Shown: positions 9,298-16,986 of the stretch, piece after piece
Position numbering within the stretch: the stretch's first letter is position 1
How the letters are laid out: every line of letters begins with the position of its first letter
Source of the DNA: Microbacterium sp. AK031
Lineage (GTDB): Bacteria; Actinomycetota; Actinomycetes; Actinomycetales; Microbacteriaceae
Length of the DNA stretch: 64,000 nucleotides
NCBI RefSeq assembly: GCF_024807145.1
Contig: NZ_JANUCA010000009.1
Span: 62,001 to 126,000, forward strand
Reading direction: 5' to 3'
Translations under genes and position numbers: made by a program
Notes under the pieces: generated by a model
What the model was told of the DNA's origin: nothing
Database searches by the model: none
What the model saw: the letters and a program-made list of their open reading frames with translations, nothing else

Positions 9298-9312
9298 ATG
9301 TGACTCATAGTC
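9298..9312. repeat. 15-bp direct repeat, copy 1 (candidate operator)
   Basis: ATGTGACTCATAGTC, identical to 9840-9854. It lies immediately upstream of the lipoprotein start. Two identical copies in front of two separate genes on the same strand suggest a shared regulatory site, probably for the XRE repressor encoded at 9892. Confidence 0.6.
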
Positions 9313-9314
9313 AT

Positions 9315-9821
9315 CTAATTTTGCTTGCATACTTCCTCTGTAGCAAAACCTGAAGGGTGTTCTGCGGCGTCGTAGTCCGGTGAGGCGGGGCTGACCCCGT
9401 CAGAGACTTCAACGCGGTTCGCAGCAGGGGCGCTTTCGCCAGTCTCTGCCGCGTGCTTGCAAACGTAGAGCATCGCGTCGTTGGCGATCTGCTGCGCCTG
9501 CTCATTGCTGGTCTCGATGGGCACATAGATCACTGCCTTCCGTGCAGACATGCTGACGCTCTCGAAGGCAATTCCTGATTCGTTGAGGAAGGCCTCCAAA
9601 TCGAGCGGGGCGGACTCAGCGGCAGGCAGGGGCGTGGAAGGCCCGGTCGGATCGGTTTGCGTTGGTTGGGATGCCGCCGAGGGGTCCATGTCGCCGCTCG
9701 GGTTGATCAGCGCGCTGATGCCGCCAGCGGCAATAAGCGCTGCGATCAGCCAAACCCACCACTTCATGTACCACGCCTTTCCGGACGTGGCTGCTGACGA
9801 CTGTGGTGACTGCTCGGACAT
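9315..9821 (-). CDS. Single-pass membrane protein of element 1
   Basis: A 168-residue protein with a short cytoplasmic N-terminus (MSEQSPQSSAATSGKAWYMKW), one transmembrane helix (WVWLIAALIAAGGISALI) and an extracytoplasmic part with a Pro/Ser/Thr linker and a small folded domain containing two cysteines (YVCKHAAETG and EEVCKQN) that may form a disulfide. It is 33 bp upstream of the lipoprotein gene on the same strand and has its own copy of the 15-bp repeat, so the two may be a co-regulated envelope pair. No family recognised. Confidence 0.6.
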   Translation of the reverse strand: MSEQSPQSSAATSGKAWYMKWWVWLIAALIAAGGISALINPSGDMDPSAASQPTQTDPTGPSTPLPAAESAPLDLEAFLNESGIAFESVSMSARKAVIYVPIETSNEQAQQIANDAMLYVCKHAAETGESAPAANRVEVSDGVSPASPDYDAAEHPSGFATEEVCKQN

Positions 9822-9839
9822 GCGTGACGCTCCCTCGTT

Positions 9840-9870
9840 ATGTGACTCATAGTCCGTGGACTCATTGTCA
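9840..9870. promoter_or_regulatory. Divergent operator with imperfect palindrome and repeat copy 2
   Basis: The 15-bp repeat ATGTGACTCATAGTC (9840-9854) forms the left half of an imperfect palindrome centred on AGTCC-GT-GGACT, spanning 9843-9870, with outer arms TGACTCAT and CATTGTCA. It lies between the start of the minus-strand membrane protein (9821) and the XRE gene (9892). This is the expected place for an autoregulated divergent operator. The half-palindrome is repeated at 9298-9312. Confidence 0.6.
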
Positions 9871-9891
9871 CCTTAGCGTCAGCGTTGAAGG

Positions 9892-10104
9892 ATGTCCGTT
9901 CCACCCCACCGAGCTGCGTTCGGCGCCCGCGTGCGCGAACTCAGGACCGGGCATGGCTGGTCTCAGGAGGACTTCGCCCATCACGCTGGTCTCGACCGCA
10001 CTTACGTCTCTGGCATTGAGCGCGGCACTCGGAACCCGACGTTAGACATCATCCACCGCCTCGCACTGGCGCTCGACGTACCAGCCGCTGACCTTCTCGC
10101 GTAG
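9892..10104 (+). CDS. XRE-family HTH transcriptional regulator
   Basis: A 70-residue protein made of little more than one Cro/CI-type helix-turn-helix: FGARVRELRTGHGWSQEDFAHHAGLDRTYVSGIERGTRNPTLDIIHRLALALDV. It is probably the immunity or maintenance repressor of element 1. It lies divergently from the membrane-protein and lipoprotein genes across an operator-like palindrome, and a strong hairpin terminator follows its stop. The ATG is preceded by GAAGG at very short spacing, so translation may be weak. Confidence 0.88.
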   Translation: MSVPPHRAAFGARVRELRTGHGWSQEDFAHHAGLDRTYVSGIERGTRNPTLDIIHRLALALDVPAADLLA

Positions 10105-10110
10105 ACAGCA

Positions 10111-10142
10111 AGAGACCCCCGGCCACATGGCTAGGGGTCTCT
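10111..10142. terminator. Bidirectional intrinsic terminator
   Basis: Perfect 9-bp stem AGAGACCCC / GGGGTCTCT with a 14-nt loop, between the convergent XRE gene and the SOS-box gene; it can serve both strands. Confidence 0.8.
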
Positions 10143-10159
10143 ATTGTCCTGCCGTGGGA

Positions 10160-10501
10160 TCAGCGAGCCTTCGGCGCGGGAGCGGGCTTCTTGGCCGGGG
10201 TCGATTTCGGAGTGGACTTCTTGCGCTCAGCAGTGAGCTCCCAGCCAGTCGGGAGGGTGCCCACGTTGGCGCTGGCACGCTCGACCAGCGCGTCAAAGTC
10301 GCCAGCCTCGATGGCCTCAGAGAACGCCTGCCACGCGATGGCGCGCATCGCCTTGTAGCGTGCCTTCTGGATGTCGATGTCGTGGTCGGCAATGATGCGC
10401 TTGATGCCTGCGTCGACGATGTCCAGCACCTCCAGCGCCTCGACCTCCTCGACGGTCTCGATGTCCTTGGTAGCGGGCTTGGTGGTGGACTTGATTGCCA
10501 T
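10160..10501 (-). CDS. LexA-box-controlled small basic protein
   Basis: A 113-residue protein of unknown family. The N-terminal half is acidic and helical (DIETVEEVEALEVLDIVDAGIKRIIADHDID), the middle carries aromatic residues (AIAWQAFSEAIEAGD), and the C-terminus is a Lys/Pro/Ala tail (KKSTPKSTPAKKPAPAPKAR) resembling nucleic-acid-binding tails. The ATG at 10501 has CAGGAGCAC upstream. A perfect LexA box lies 31-46 nt upstream, so expression should rise with DNA damage. A role in induction or excision of element 1 is possible. Confidence 0.65.
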   Translation of the reverse strand: MAIKSTTKPATKDIETVEEVEALEVLDIVDAGIKRIIADHDIDIQKARYKAMRAIAWQAFSEAIEAGDFDALVERASANVGTLPTGWELTAERKKSTPKSTPAKKPAPAPKAR

Positions 10502-10531
10502 GATGTGTGCTCCTGAGTCGTGGACCCTATA

Positions 10532-10547
10532 TCGAACAACTGTTCGA
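10532..10547. promoter_or_regulatory. SOS (LexA) box
   Basis: TCGAACAACTGTTCGA, an exact match to the actinobacterial consensus TCGAAC-N4-GTTCGA. On the minus strand it abuts a TATAGG -10-like hexamer, so bound LexA would block the promoter of the 10160-10501 gene. This links element 1 to the host SOS response. Confidence 0.85.
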
Positions 10548-10847
10548 ACATGAGCAAGCTTTGCCAGGCTCGATCGTCACCACCAAATCGGGATCGATGG
10601 GCCTACTCTGGGCATCTAGAAGGCATAGGCGACTCGCCGTGGGCATGCGGCACACGGCGTAGTCGTACCTTTCCGCCTGACAGCAAACACGGCGCTCAGG
10701 TGCCTGCGTGGTGTGGCCGGGGGTACGGCTGGCCTGCATGTCTCTGCGCCCGTCTCTCAGCGTCCCGCTGGCTCGCCAGCAGCTCGTGGCTTAGGTGCCG
10801 GGTGGCCCCAGACAGCCCGAGACTCCTAGGAGCCAGGGTGCCGGTGG
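10548..10847. other. Non-coding stretch of element 1
   Basis: About 300 bp between the SOS box and the 3' end of the Abi-alpha-like gene. Both strands contain open frames, but they lack family signatures and start signals. I see no gene, RNA or clear repeat here. Confidence 0.4.
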
Positions 10848-11807
10848 TCAGGCGGTGGGTGGTTCCTGACCGGGCTGTACCGTCTTGACGACATCATCCT
10901 TCACGAACATGGTCATCACAGTAGGGAGCGGATTGTCCACCGCCGCGAGAGTGATTGAGGGGTCAATGTATGCATCGATGCCCTTGTCGCCAGCACCGTT
11001 CCCCCAGACGAAGAGACGAATGCCATGCACGCTCATTGACACACGCAGCCCGCTCTCGTGCGGGTACTCGACAGTCGTGTTCCGGCGCGCGGCTTCCTTC
11101 TCGAAGAGCTGGGATGTTGGGGCGTAGTGATAGCCATCCCCGATAAGCCCCTCGCGCATGAGGCCATCAATGGCATCAGCGAACGCCGTCACGGTCATGC
11201 CTGCCAATGCGAACAGTGGGGTGAAGTGGAGGACGATCTCAATCGAATGGGCATTATTGGAGCGGGAGAAGCCCTGCTGAATAACACGCTGACGAGCGCT
11301 TGCGTAGATGAGGTAGTGCAACCTCAACTGATCGGACGAGAGGCGGGACACCACAGTTGACCACGCCACTCCCGCGTCACTCGTGCCCGTCGCGTCGCGA
11401 GATGAAGCGAGCACACCGCTCAGGTACTCTGCGACAACCTCGCTGTCCGAGTATTCCGCGCTGGCGAACACTTGGGACGCGACGCGAGGGTTCGCGATAC
11501 CAGGGTCCTCTCCTTTGGTCTCTCGCGCCTTAGCGCGCTTCTCAGTCTTCTTGAGGAGCCGTTCCATGTTCTGTTCACGGAGCCTGTCGGCCCAGTTCGC
11601 ACCGATGACATCGGCGGAAGGGCCGAACAGTCGTGTCAACAGACTGCCTGCTGCCTTCGCGGCCTCGTCAGCGAACGAGTCAGTTGCCTTTGCGGCATGA
11701 GCTCCGGCGCTAACTATCGCCGGGGAGATCGGGTCCATATCGGCAAGGATATGGCTGACCGCCGACGTTGGGTCAGGACGCGCCGAACTCGAAGCCGTCA
11801 TTCCCAT
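10848..11807 (-). CDS. Abi-alpha / DUF4393-like protein
   Basis: A 319-residue protein resembling the Abi-alpha (DUF4393) family, grouped with abortive-infection proteins. The characteristic order is present: a small helical segment ending LLTRLFGPSADVIGANWADRLREQNMERLLKKTEKRAK, then NPRVASQVFASAEYSDSEVVAEYLSGVLASSRD, in which the family usually shows tests of residence in the membrane-proximal half. A mixed domain with FADAIDGLMREGLIGDG follows. The start is uncertain: ATG 11807, or ATG 11738, where homology seems to begin (MDPISPAIVSAG). It stands alone on the minus strand. Anti-phage activity is inference from the family. Confidence 0.6.
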   Translation of the reverse strand: MGMTASSSARPDPTSAVSHILADMDPISPAIVSAGAHAAKATDSFADEAAKAAGSLLTRLFGPSADVIGANWADRLREQNMERLLKKTEKRAKARETKGEDPGIANPRVASQVFASAEYSDSEVVAEYLSGVLASSRDATGTSDAGVAWSTVVSRLSSDQLRLHYLIYASARQRVIQQGFSRSNNAHSIEIVLHFTPLFALAGMTVTAFADAIDGLMREGLIGDGYHYAPTSQLFEKEAARRNTTVEYPHESGLRVSMSVHGIRLFVWGNGAGDKGIDAYIDPSITLAAVDNPLPTVMTMFVKDDVVKTVQPGQEPPTA

Positions 11808-11848
11808 TCATGCCTGCCGCTTCCGGCGCGATGTGAGGTAGACCCGAT

Positions 11849-12487
11849 TCAGGCTGTGGTCGATGCATATGCGCGGCGCACGGTGGACTCCTGCCAGCGG
11901 GGCAGACCCGTAGGCGACAGCACGCCCTCAGCAGTCAGCATGTCCGCGATACGGCAGAAGCTGAGGCCCTCATCCCCCCGAGCGGTGACGATGCGTCGGA
12001 GCACTCCAGCCGGTATGGCAGTGCGGCGTCCGTTGTGCTCGCCCCTTGCCTTTCGTGCGGCCAGCGCTTCACGGGTACGGGTAGCGATCAGATCACGCTC
12101 CAGCTCGGCGAAGGTGGCGAGCATGTTAGCCATCGCCCGTCCACCCGGTGTGGTGAGGTCGAGCGCGTTGTCTAGTACGACCAGCGCCCACCCTTGCGTG
12201 ACTGCCGAATCGATGATGGCGGACGCATGCCGTACTGACCGGGCGAGGCGGTCGAGCTTGGCAACCATCAGCCCGTCGAACTGCCCCGCAGACAGCATGT
12301 CCAGGCCACGGCGCAACTCGGGGTTAACGTGCTTGCCCGAGCATCCCAGGTCGCGGAACAGCTCGTAGGTCCAGCCCCGGCGCTCGCACGCCTCCTTGAG
12401 TGCAGCTTCCTGTGCTTCGACTCCCAGCCCGGAGCGCTCCTGCTCCTCGGTGGACACACGGACGTAGGCGATCATGTGCTTGGTCAT
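11849..12487 (-). CDS. Small serine recombinase (resolvase/invertase family)
   Basis: A 212-residue resolvase-type recombinase. The catalytic N-terminal domain starts MIAYVRVSTEEQERSGLGVEAQ with the nucleophile Ser12 and continues through LDRLARSVRHA, GRAMANMLATFAELERDLIATRTREAL and a C-terminal HTH (SFCRIADML). Its size differs clearly from the large integrase at 17963, so its job is more likely multimer resolution, inversion or a second excision route. It sits in the middle of element 1, next to the small gene at 12497. Start ATG 12487; an in-frame ATG at 12475 is possible. Confidence 0.9.
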   Translation of the reverse strand: MTKHMIAYVRVSTEEQERSGLGVEAQEAALKEACERRGWTYELFRDLGCSGKHVNPELRRGLDMLSAGQFDGLMVAKLDRLARSVRHASAIIDSAVTQGWALVVLDNALDLTTPGGRAMANMLATFAELERDLIATRTREALAARKARGEHNGRRTAIPAGVLRRIVTARGDEGLSFCRIADMLTAEGVLSPTGLPRWQESTVRRAYASTTA

Positions 12488-12496
12488 GCGGCGTCC

Positions 12497-12727
12497 CTAG
12501 ATCGAAGGTGTGTGAGGGGTGAAGTGCTGGTGGCCGCATGAGAACGTGACCAGCACGCCGCGTGTGGGGACGCCTGCGACGTCGACCGTGGCCCACTCGT
12601 TGCGCTTGATGGTGGCGTTGCCGTGGCGACGGCGGTGGAAGCCCATGACCTCGGTGGGATAGAGCTTGGCCAGAGCCGACTTTTCGACTGCTGTGTAAGG
12701 ACCGGCGTTGCAGGTGGTGGTTGCCAT
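12497..12727 (-). CDS. Small hypothetical protein of element 1
   Basis: A 76-residue protein beginning MATTTCNAGPYTAVEKSALAKLYPTEVMGFHRRRHGNATI. The ATG at 12727 is supported by AAGGGG 10 nt upstream and separates real coding sequence from the unrelated in-frame extension. The C-terminus contains CGHQHFTPH, which with Cys6 might bind a metal. It lies 9 bp ahead of the resolvase on the same strand and is probably co-transcribed. No family recognised. Confidence 0.55.
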   Translation of the reverse strand: MATTTCNAGPYTAVEKSALAKLYPTEVMGFHRRRHGNATIKRNEWATVDVAGVPTRGVLVTFSCGHQHFTPHTPSI

Positions 12728-12870
12728 GATGTGGACCCCTTGGCGGTGATGGACTGAGGCGGAACCGGACGGGAGCGCCTTGTGCCTGAAGCTTGCCTGA
12801 ACTCCCGACTGCTTCGCAAACTGCACACTCTAGATGCGTTCTGAGTGACATTCTGATGTATGCGTGAAGA

Positions 12871-12919
12871 GGACCCCTCCCCGAAACCTGACTCAGGACA
12901 GGCGTACGGAGAGGGGTCC
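12871..12919 (-). terminator. Hairpin terminator downstream of 12985-13557
   Basis: GGACCCCTCCCC pairs with GGAGAGGGGTCC (one mismatch region) around a 25-nt loop, in the gap between two minus-strand genes; on the minus strand it is followed by TCTTC. It probably separates the replication operon from the resolvase unit. Confidence 0.55.
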
Positions 12920-12984
12920 AGCGCTGGGTCACCACTCCCAGCAGGGTGAGGGCAAGATGGGGATAGAACCCTCACCCGGTCCAA

Positions 12985-13557
12985 TCACTCGATCGGCGAC
13001 GAGTACGTGATGCTGTTGCTGAGGTTGAATGCGCCTCCGCTGGTGTTCGCCTCGACGTGCGCGAGTGCCGCCGCAGTCTCAGCCGTGTCGGGGTGCGCGG
13101 CCTTGTACACGTCGACCACGTCGAGCCACAGGCTGTTCCGTGCGCGGGTGCCGATGGCGTGGGCCATCTCGTCGTCTCCGTTGCCGATGGCGTCGTTCAG
13201 CACGTCCATGGCCTCGTTCTTGTCGGTGATCTTGCGCACCCGGTCCGAGGCGTCACGACGGAGCAGCACGCTGTTCGCGTCGGCGGGCTGGTTCCCGCGC
13301 AGTTCCTTCTCGAGCTTGGACTTCAGCCCGGCGATGTAGGACTCCTGCTGCCCCTTCAGATCGTCGAGCTTGGCTCTGGTGGCCTTGGCGAGCGCTTCCC
13401 GCTTCTCCTTCTTGGCGAGGTCGCTGATCATCTCGTCATCCAGGATGGCCTGCTTCGCGGTGCGGTGGGCCTCCTGGATGGTGGCCGCGCTGTCCTTGTA
13501 GCCGAACAGCGCCGAGAGCAGGGCCTTCTCGACGGATGCGGTAGTTGACTTGCTCAT
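12985..13557 (-). CDS. Coiled-coil hypothetical protein of element 1
   Basis: A 190-residue mostly helical protein. Charged segments such as DLAKKEKREALAKATRAKLDDLKGQQESYIAGLKSKLEKEL suggest a coiled coil in residues about 45-90. A second part contains DKNEAMDVLNDAIGNGDDEMAHAIGTRARNSLWLDVVDVYKAAHPD. The ATG at 13557 follows AGAAGGAAAC. The same frame upstream of this start is low-complexity and non-coding. It lies downstream of the WhiB gene on the minus strand. Function unknown. Confidence 0.65.
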   Translation of the reverse strand: MSKSTTASVEKALLSALFGYKDSAATIQEAHRTAKQAILDDEMISDLAKKEKREALAKATRAKLDDLKGQQESYIAGLKSKLEKELRGNQPADANSVLLRRDASDRVRKITDKNEAMDVLNDAIGNGDDEMAHAIGTRARNSLWLDVVDVYKAAHPDTAETAAALAHVEANTSGGAFNLSNSITYSSPIE

Positions 13558-13693
13558 GATGGGTTTCCTTCTGCTTCTACTTGGTTCCGGGAGACCGTCC
13601 CGGCGCGGTGTCTGTGGGGGTGTTGCGGGTGTCTCGCTCAGCGGTCCTCTGCGTCTCGCTGGGTCGTTGGCGTGGTGCGGCCTAGCTGCTGGC

Positions 13694-14020
13694 CTACCGG
13701 GGTGGTCCCGGGAGCGTCCTGCGACCGGCAGGCTGTTTGCCTTTCTGCGTGTGTCGATGCCCTCCCCAAAAACCCATTCGTACGTCTGCCGCGGTGGCGT
13801 AGGCATCGCACAGGTCGAGCACCCTGCAACCGGCGCAGAGCGACTCGCAGAAAGCGTGATCCTCCGGGCTGAGCCGCTCGGCGGTCGTGAACATTGGGTC
13901 GTCACGGCAAGGAGGCTCGTAGTCCTGCAGAGCGGCATCGAGCGCATCCCAGGCCGTCAGGGCTACCTCGACGTAGGGGTTCTCGATCTCGGCTGTCTCG
14001 GTACGGGTGGTGTCAGTCAT
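13694..14020 (-). CDS. WhiB-family [4Fe-4S] transcriptional regulator
   Basis: A 108-residue WhiB-like protein. The four cluster-ligating cysteines are visible as Cys38, then Cys62-xx-Cys65-x5-Cys71 (CAGCRVLDLC), followed by the G-[VI]-WGG-type turn as GFWGG at 83-87 and a basic C-terminus. These proteins are found only in Actinobacteria and their phages and usually bind sigma factor to alter transcription. A mobile-element copy like this could regulate element genes or redirect the host. It lies between the replication operon and the coiled-coil gene. Confidence 0.88.
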   Translation of the reverse strand: MTDTTRTETAEIENPYVEVALTAWDALDAALQDYEPPCRDDPMFTTAERLSPEDHAFCESLCAGCRVLDLCDAYATAADVRMGFWGGHRHTQKGKQPAGRRTLPGPPR

Positions 14021-14170
14021 GATCTAGATGCCCTTGTCGAGTCGGGGTTGTCTTGCGTTTGCCGGGAGACCGGCGGGGTGCGCGTACAGAGAGGCGTCGC
14101 GTGCGTTTCGTGCGTGTGGTGTGGCCCTTCCGGTGCGGTGGAGTACTCGGCCACACAGCCGGTGAGCTCA

Positions 14171-14362
14171 TCACGTGACGCCCTTCAGCCGAGGGCAGGT
14201 GGGATCGTGGAGGATCGAGACGTGGTGCACCCCGAACTGATCCCGCGTCACCTCACCCGCGACGGAGTCACAGTCGGGGCACTTGTATGACCGTGCGTAC
14301 GCGACCGCTCCATGGTTCAGGCGTGAGTCCCTGGCCATTGCTCGACGCTCTCGACGGTTCAT
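14171..14362 (-). CDS. Small zinc-ribbon protein in replication operon
   Basis: A 63-residue basic protein starting MNRRERRAMARDSRLNHG with CPDC at residues 28-31 and a later Cys (DPTCPRL), plus two histidines (HHVSILHD) that could complete a metal site. Its ATG overlaps the helicase stop by 4 nt, making it the last of six coupled genes. Probably a nucleic-acid-binding accessory; no named family. Confidence 0.6.
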   Translation of the reverse strand: MNRRERRAMARDSRLNHGAVAYARSYKCPDCDSVAGEVTRDQFGVHHVSILHDPTCPRLKGVT

Positions 14363-15576
14363 CGCCGTCTCCGAGCGGTCGCGCGCTTGGTATTACCCCT
14401 TGAGTTGCGTGAGTTGGTGTTGCTTCCAACTCCCCCCAAATCAGGGGTATTGACATCAAGTGAACCTTTGGCAAATCTCAACTCAGGCAACTCAGGGGTT
14501 GCAGTGTTTACCGCGTACTTGCCAGCGCCGTTTTTCGAGGCCAGGCCACGGGAATGCAGCCGAGAGAGCGCGTTCCGTACCGACTGCTTCGAGGCGGTGG
14601 CCTTCGGGTCACGCTGGTAGACCTCGTACGCCTCGGCGGGCGTCATCGGGCCGTGCAACCGCAGGAGTTCCATGAGATCGGAGTTGAGGTCGCCCTGTTT
14701 AGCGACCTTCTCCTGTCGGTGCTGCTCCATAGCGTTCATTCGGGACTCGGCGAGACTGGTGCCGTCGAACTCCCAGCCGTGCTCGCCCAGCACGATGGCG
14801 TACTCGTCTCCCTCGATGTCGCGCAGCTCGCAGATGAGCGTCGCCTCAGGGTCACGTCTAGACGCACGGTTGAGCGCGAGGATGCCATCCACGGCAGCAG
14901 TCAGGCCGTGCGTCCCGGAGGAAGCATCGACACTGTCGCCCTCCTTGGCCTTCCGGTTGTGGTGCACAACGATGATCGACGTGCCCGGGTCCTCGGCGCA
15001 CAGCGTCTGCAAGGGCTGGAGGGTGCTCTTCTCATGCTGGAACTGAGTCATGTCCCGTGGACGGCTCCCCATGACGCCTGAGAGTGTGTCGAGGATGACC
15101 AACGGCGACTCGCCCCGGTGCTTCTCCAGGAAGGTGCGCAGCACGTTGAGCGCGGTGTCGGGATCGGTGTGGTACTCGAAGTTGTCAGGAAGCCTCCGCA
15201 CCCCGATCGTTTTGAGACGGCTCTGAAGCCGACGTTCACCGGACTCCAGATCGAGCAGGAGTACCGGGCGCTCGCGCACCTTGACGACTCCGAGCACCTT
15301 CATGCCGGTGGCGCACGCAATAGCGATACCGAGTGTGAGCATGCTCTTGCCGATCTTGGGAGCCGCGATCAGCAGGTGGCACCCGTCCGGGATGACCCCC
15401 GGCACGATCCAGTCGAGCTCGGGGAACTCCTGTGACAACAGGTCGTTCGCCTTCTTGGGAGCGGGGTTCATCAGCGCCTCGGCCTCGCTCTCGTGGAACG
15501 TGGTGTCTTTGACTACGGCCCGAGGCGTGGTGCGCCTCTTCCGAGTCGCCTTGTTGGGGGTCTTGGCGGGGGTCAC
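14359..15576 (-). CDS. RepA-like AAA/RecA-fold replicative helicase
   Basis: A 405-residue RecA-fold ATPase of the hexameric RepA/AAA_25 type. Residues 54-80 contain the entry LDWIVPGVIPDGCHLLIAAPKIGKS with Walker A at 72-78. Walker B is RPVLLLDLES and a sensor strand is SIIVVHHNRK. The C-terminal third holds a winged-helix-like region (GPMTPAEAYEVYQRDPKATASKQSVRNALSRLHSRGL). GTG start 15576 overlaps the primase stop by 4 nt. With the primase-polymerase upstream this forms a minimal replication module, as in integrative plasmids and satellites. Confidence 0.85.
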   Translation of the reverse strand: MTPAKTPNKATRKRRTTPRAVVKDTTFHESEAEALMNPAPKKANDLLSQEFPELDWIVPGVIPDGCHLLIAAPKIGKSMLTLGIAIACATGMKVLGVVKVRERPVLLLDLESGERRLQSRLKTIGVRRLPDNFEYHTDPDTALNVLRTFLEKHRGESPLVILDTLSGVMGSRPRDMTQFQHEKSTLQPLQTLCAEDPGTSIIVVHHNRKAKEGDSVDASSGTHGLTAAVDGILALNRASRRDPEATLICELRDIEGDEYAIVLGEHGWEFDGTSLAESRMNAMEQHRQEKVAKQGDLNSDLMELLRLHGPMTPAEAYEVYQRDPKATASKQSVRNALSRLHSRGLASKNGAGKYAVNTATPELPELRFAKGSLDVNTPDLGGVGSNTNSRNSRGNTKRATARRRR

Positions 15577-16304
15577 TTGCGTGGTCCTTTCTGTACGGAC
15601 TCGACCACACGGCGAGCTTCGAAGGGGGCGAAGCCGATGTCTTCAGCGGCTTCTATCAGGCGTTCGATGTGGCGGGTGCCGCCTCGGCCTTCATGGACTC
15701 GACGTGCCGCCCAGTGCACGCCGTCGTGACGCTCGCCCTGCGGCAGAGTGCGGACCCACGCGACCAGGCCGCTGATGTCGTAGGTGCCGTCCCGCTCGTG
15801 GCGCTCCCGGGGCATCTCGAGTACCAGCCGTGCTAGTTCGAAGCTCATGTGCGCGATAGGCCGACGGTTCCACTTGTAGGGTTGGCCCGTGTCGGGGTGG
15901 GTGCTCGGCGGCATCACCAGATAGCCGTTGGTTTTGAAGTCGATGCCGGAAGGCAGCTTCAGGCCACTGACGTGCTCCCACGGACGGACGTAATACAGGT
16001 GCCAGCCGCCCGATCCGCTCCGCGTGGTCAGCGTCGGCGCGAGCGGCGCACCCGCTACCTGCTCTAGCGCCCGACGCGAGCCACCGTTACGCGGGTCGAT
16101 ATCGAACACCACGACGTTGTTGGGCACGGGGCAACCGATGTTCCAGTCATGTTCAGCCCACCATTCGCGAATCCGCTTCCGGCTTATGGTGGCGTCGTGC
16201 ACCCCGTGCGGCGTGAGGCCGGTCGTGGGTTTCTTGCCGTTGAGCGGCAGTACAGACCATCCCGCTTCAGCCAGCTCCAGGGCGTGGCGCTGCATGCTAC
16301 TCAC
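15573..16304 (-). CDS. Bifunctional DNA primase/polymerase (AEP superfamily)
   Basis: A 243-residue prim-pol protein. The typical N-terminus HALELAEAGWSVLPLNGKKP is followed by WWAEHDWNIGCPV, the catalytic acidic pair in VVVFDIDPRNGG, and the GSGGWHLYYV motif, then GIDFKTNGYLVMPPSTHPDTGQPY. Such proteins prime and extend DNA for plasmid or satellite replication. The GTG at 16304 overlaps the upstream stop (GGTGA) and has GAGGCGG before it; an ATG three codons in (16295) is the alternative. It is directly followed by the helicase. Confidence 0.88.
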   Translation of the reverse strand: MSSMQRHALELAEAGWSVLPLNGKKPTTGLTPHGVHDATISRKRIREWWAEHDWNIGCPVPNNVVVFDIDPRNGGSRRALEQVAGAPLAPTLTTRSGSGGWHLYYVRPWEHVSGLKLPSGIDFKTNGYLVMPPSTHPDTGQPYKWNRRPIAHMSFELARLVLEMPRERHERDGTYDISGLVAWVRTLPQGERHDGVHWAARRVHEGRGGTRHIERLIEAAEDIGFAPFEARRVVESVQKGPRK

Positions 16305-16666
16305 CGGTCCGCCTCGCTGTCGTCTCTGAGGTCGTCCTCGTCGTCCGGCTCGATCACGATCTTCAGGTTGTGTGGCTCGTCCCGCGCGAAGTAGAGCACT
16401 CCTTGACATTCCTCACACTCCGAGTGCGAGCGCCACAGGGCATCCAACCCCCGGTTGAGGCCGTCCTGGTCGGGCCAGGTGGAGACGTCGTTCTGGTCAC
16501 CGTGCAAGTGGATGATTCCGAAAGGCTCACTGACGACACCCGGGAACAGCACTACGTGAGTCGCCCACGGCTCGAACCATGTTGGGTTAGGTCCGTGATC
16601 GCGCACCTGTTCGGTCTCGAACTTCGACAGCCCCGGCTTGCTCGGGTACAGCACATCGACGTTCAC
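16301..16666 (-). CDS. Hypothetical protein, replication operon (121 aa)
   Basis: A 121-residue acidic protein of unknown family: THVVLFPGVVSEPFGIIHLHGDQNDVSTWPDQDGLNRGLDALWRSHSECEECQGVLYFARD, ending in a very acidic tail (EPDDEDDLRDDSEADR). The tail resembles that of the neighbouring 107-residue protein (EDEEDDDEGLS), and both contain a WP/FP..D..L.RaL pattern and an F.arDEPh/FGPDEPPrf stretch, so the two genes may be old duplicates. It overlaps both neighbours by 4 nt. Confidence 0.65.
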   Translation of the reverse strand: MNVDVLYPSKPGLSKFETEQVRDHGPNPTWFEPWATHVVLFPGVVSEPFGIIHLHGDQNDVSTWPDQDGLNRGLDALWRSHSECEECQGVLYFARDEPHNLKIVIEPDDEDDLRDDSEADR

Positions 16667-16986
16667 GACAGTCCCTCATCGTCGTCTTCTTCGTCCTCGA
16701 TCTGCATCAAGAACCGGGGAGGCTCGTCCGGTCCGAAGATGAACACGCGGTCCCAACTCTGTGGCCACTTCCACTTGCCCTTGTAGGTGAAAGCCTCAGC
16801 CAGCGCACGGTGCAGACTCTCCCGATCCGGGAAGCCCAGAACGTCGATCTCGCCGTAGTGAGGGATGATGGCGTAGGCATAAGCGCCAGGCAGGTCGCCG
16901 ATGAAGACTGCGGCTGTGGTCTCAGCCAGGGCGGACTGTTGCGCCACGGGCCAGGTTTCGGTGGGTCCTGATCCCTGCGCGTTCAC
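16663..16986 (-). CDS. Hypothetical protein, replication operon (107 aa)
   Basis: A 107-residue protein: AAVFIGDLPGAYAYAIIPHYGEIDVLGFPDRESLHRALAEAF, then WDRVFIFGPDEPPRFLMQIEDEEDDDEGLS. The central FPDRESLHRAL and DEPPRF elements echo the following 121-residue protein. The product is acidic at the C-terminus, like single-strand-binding or other replication accessory proteins, but that is only a resemblance. It overlaps both neighbours by 4 nt. Confidence 0.65.
   Translation of the reverse strand: MNAQGSGPTETWPVAQQSALAETTAAVFIGDLPGAYAYAIIPHYGEIDVLGFPDRESLHRALAEAFTYKGKWKWPQSWDRVFIFGPDEPPRFLMQIEDEEDDDEGLS

Noticed and set aside
13550..14290. 246-codon open frame on the plus strand
   Set aside because: It runs antisense to the WhiB gene and the gap beside it, has low-complexity composition and no recognisable domain.
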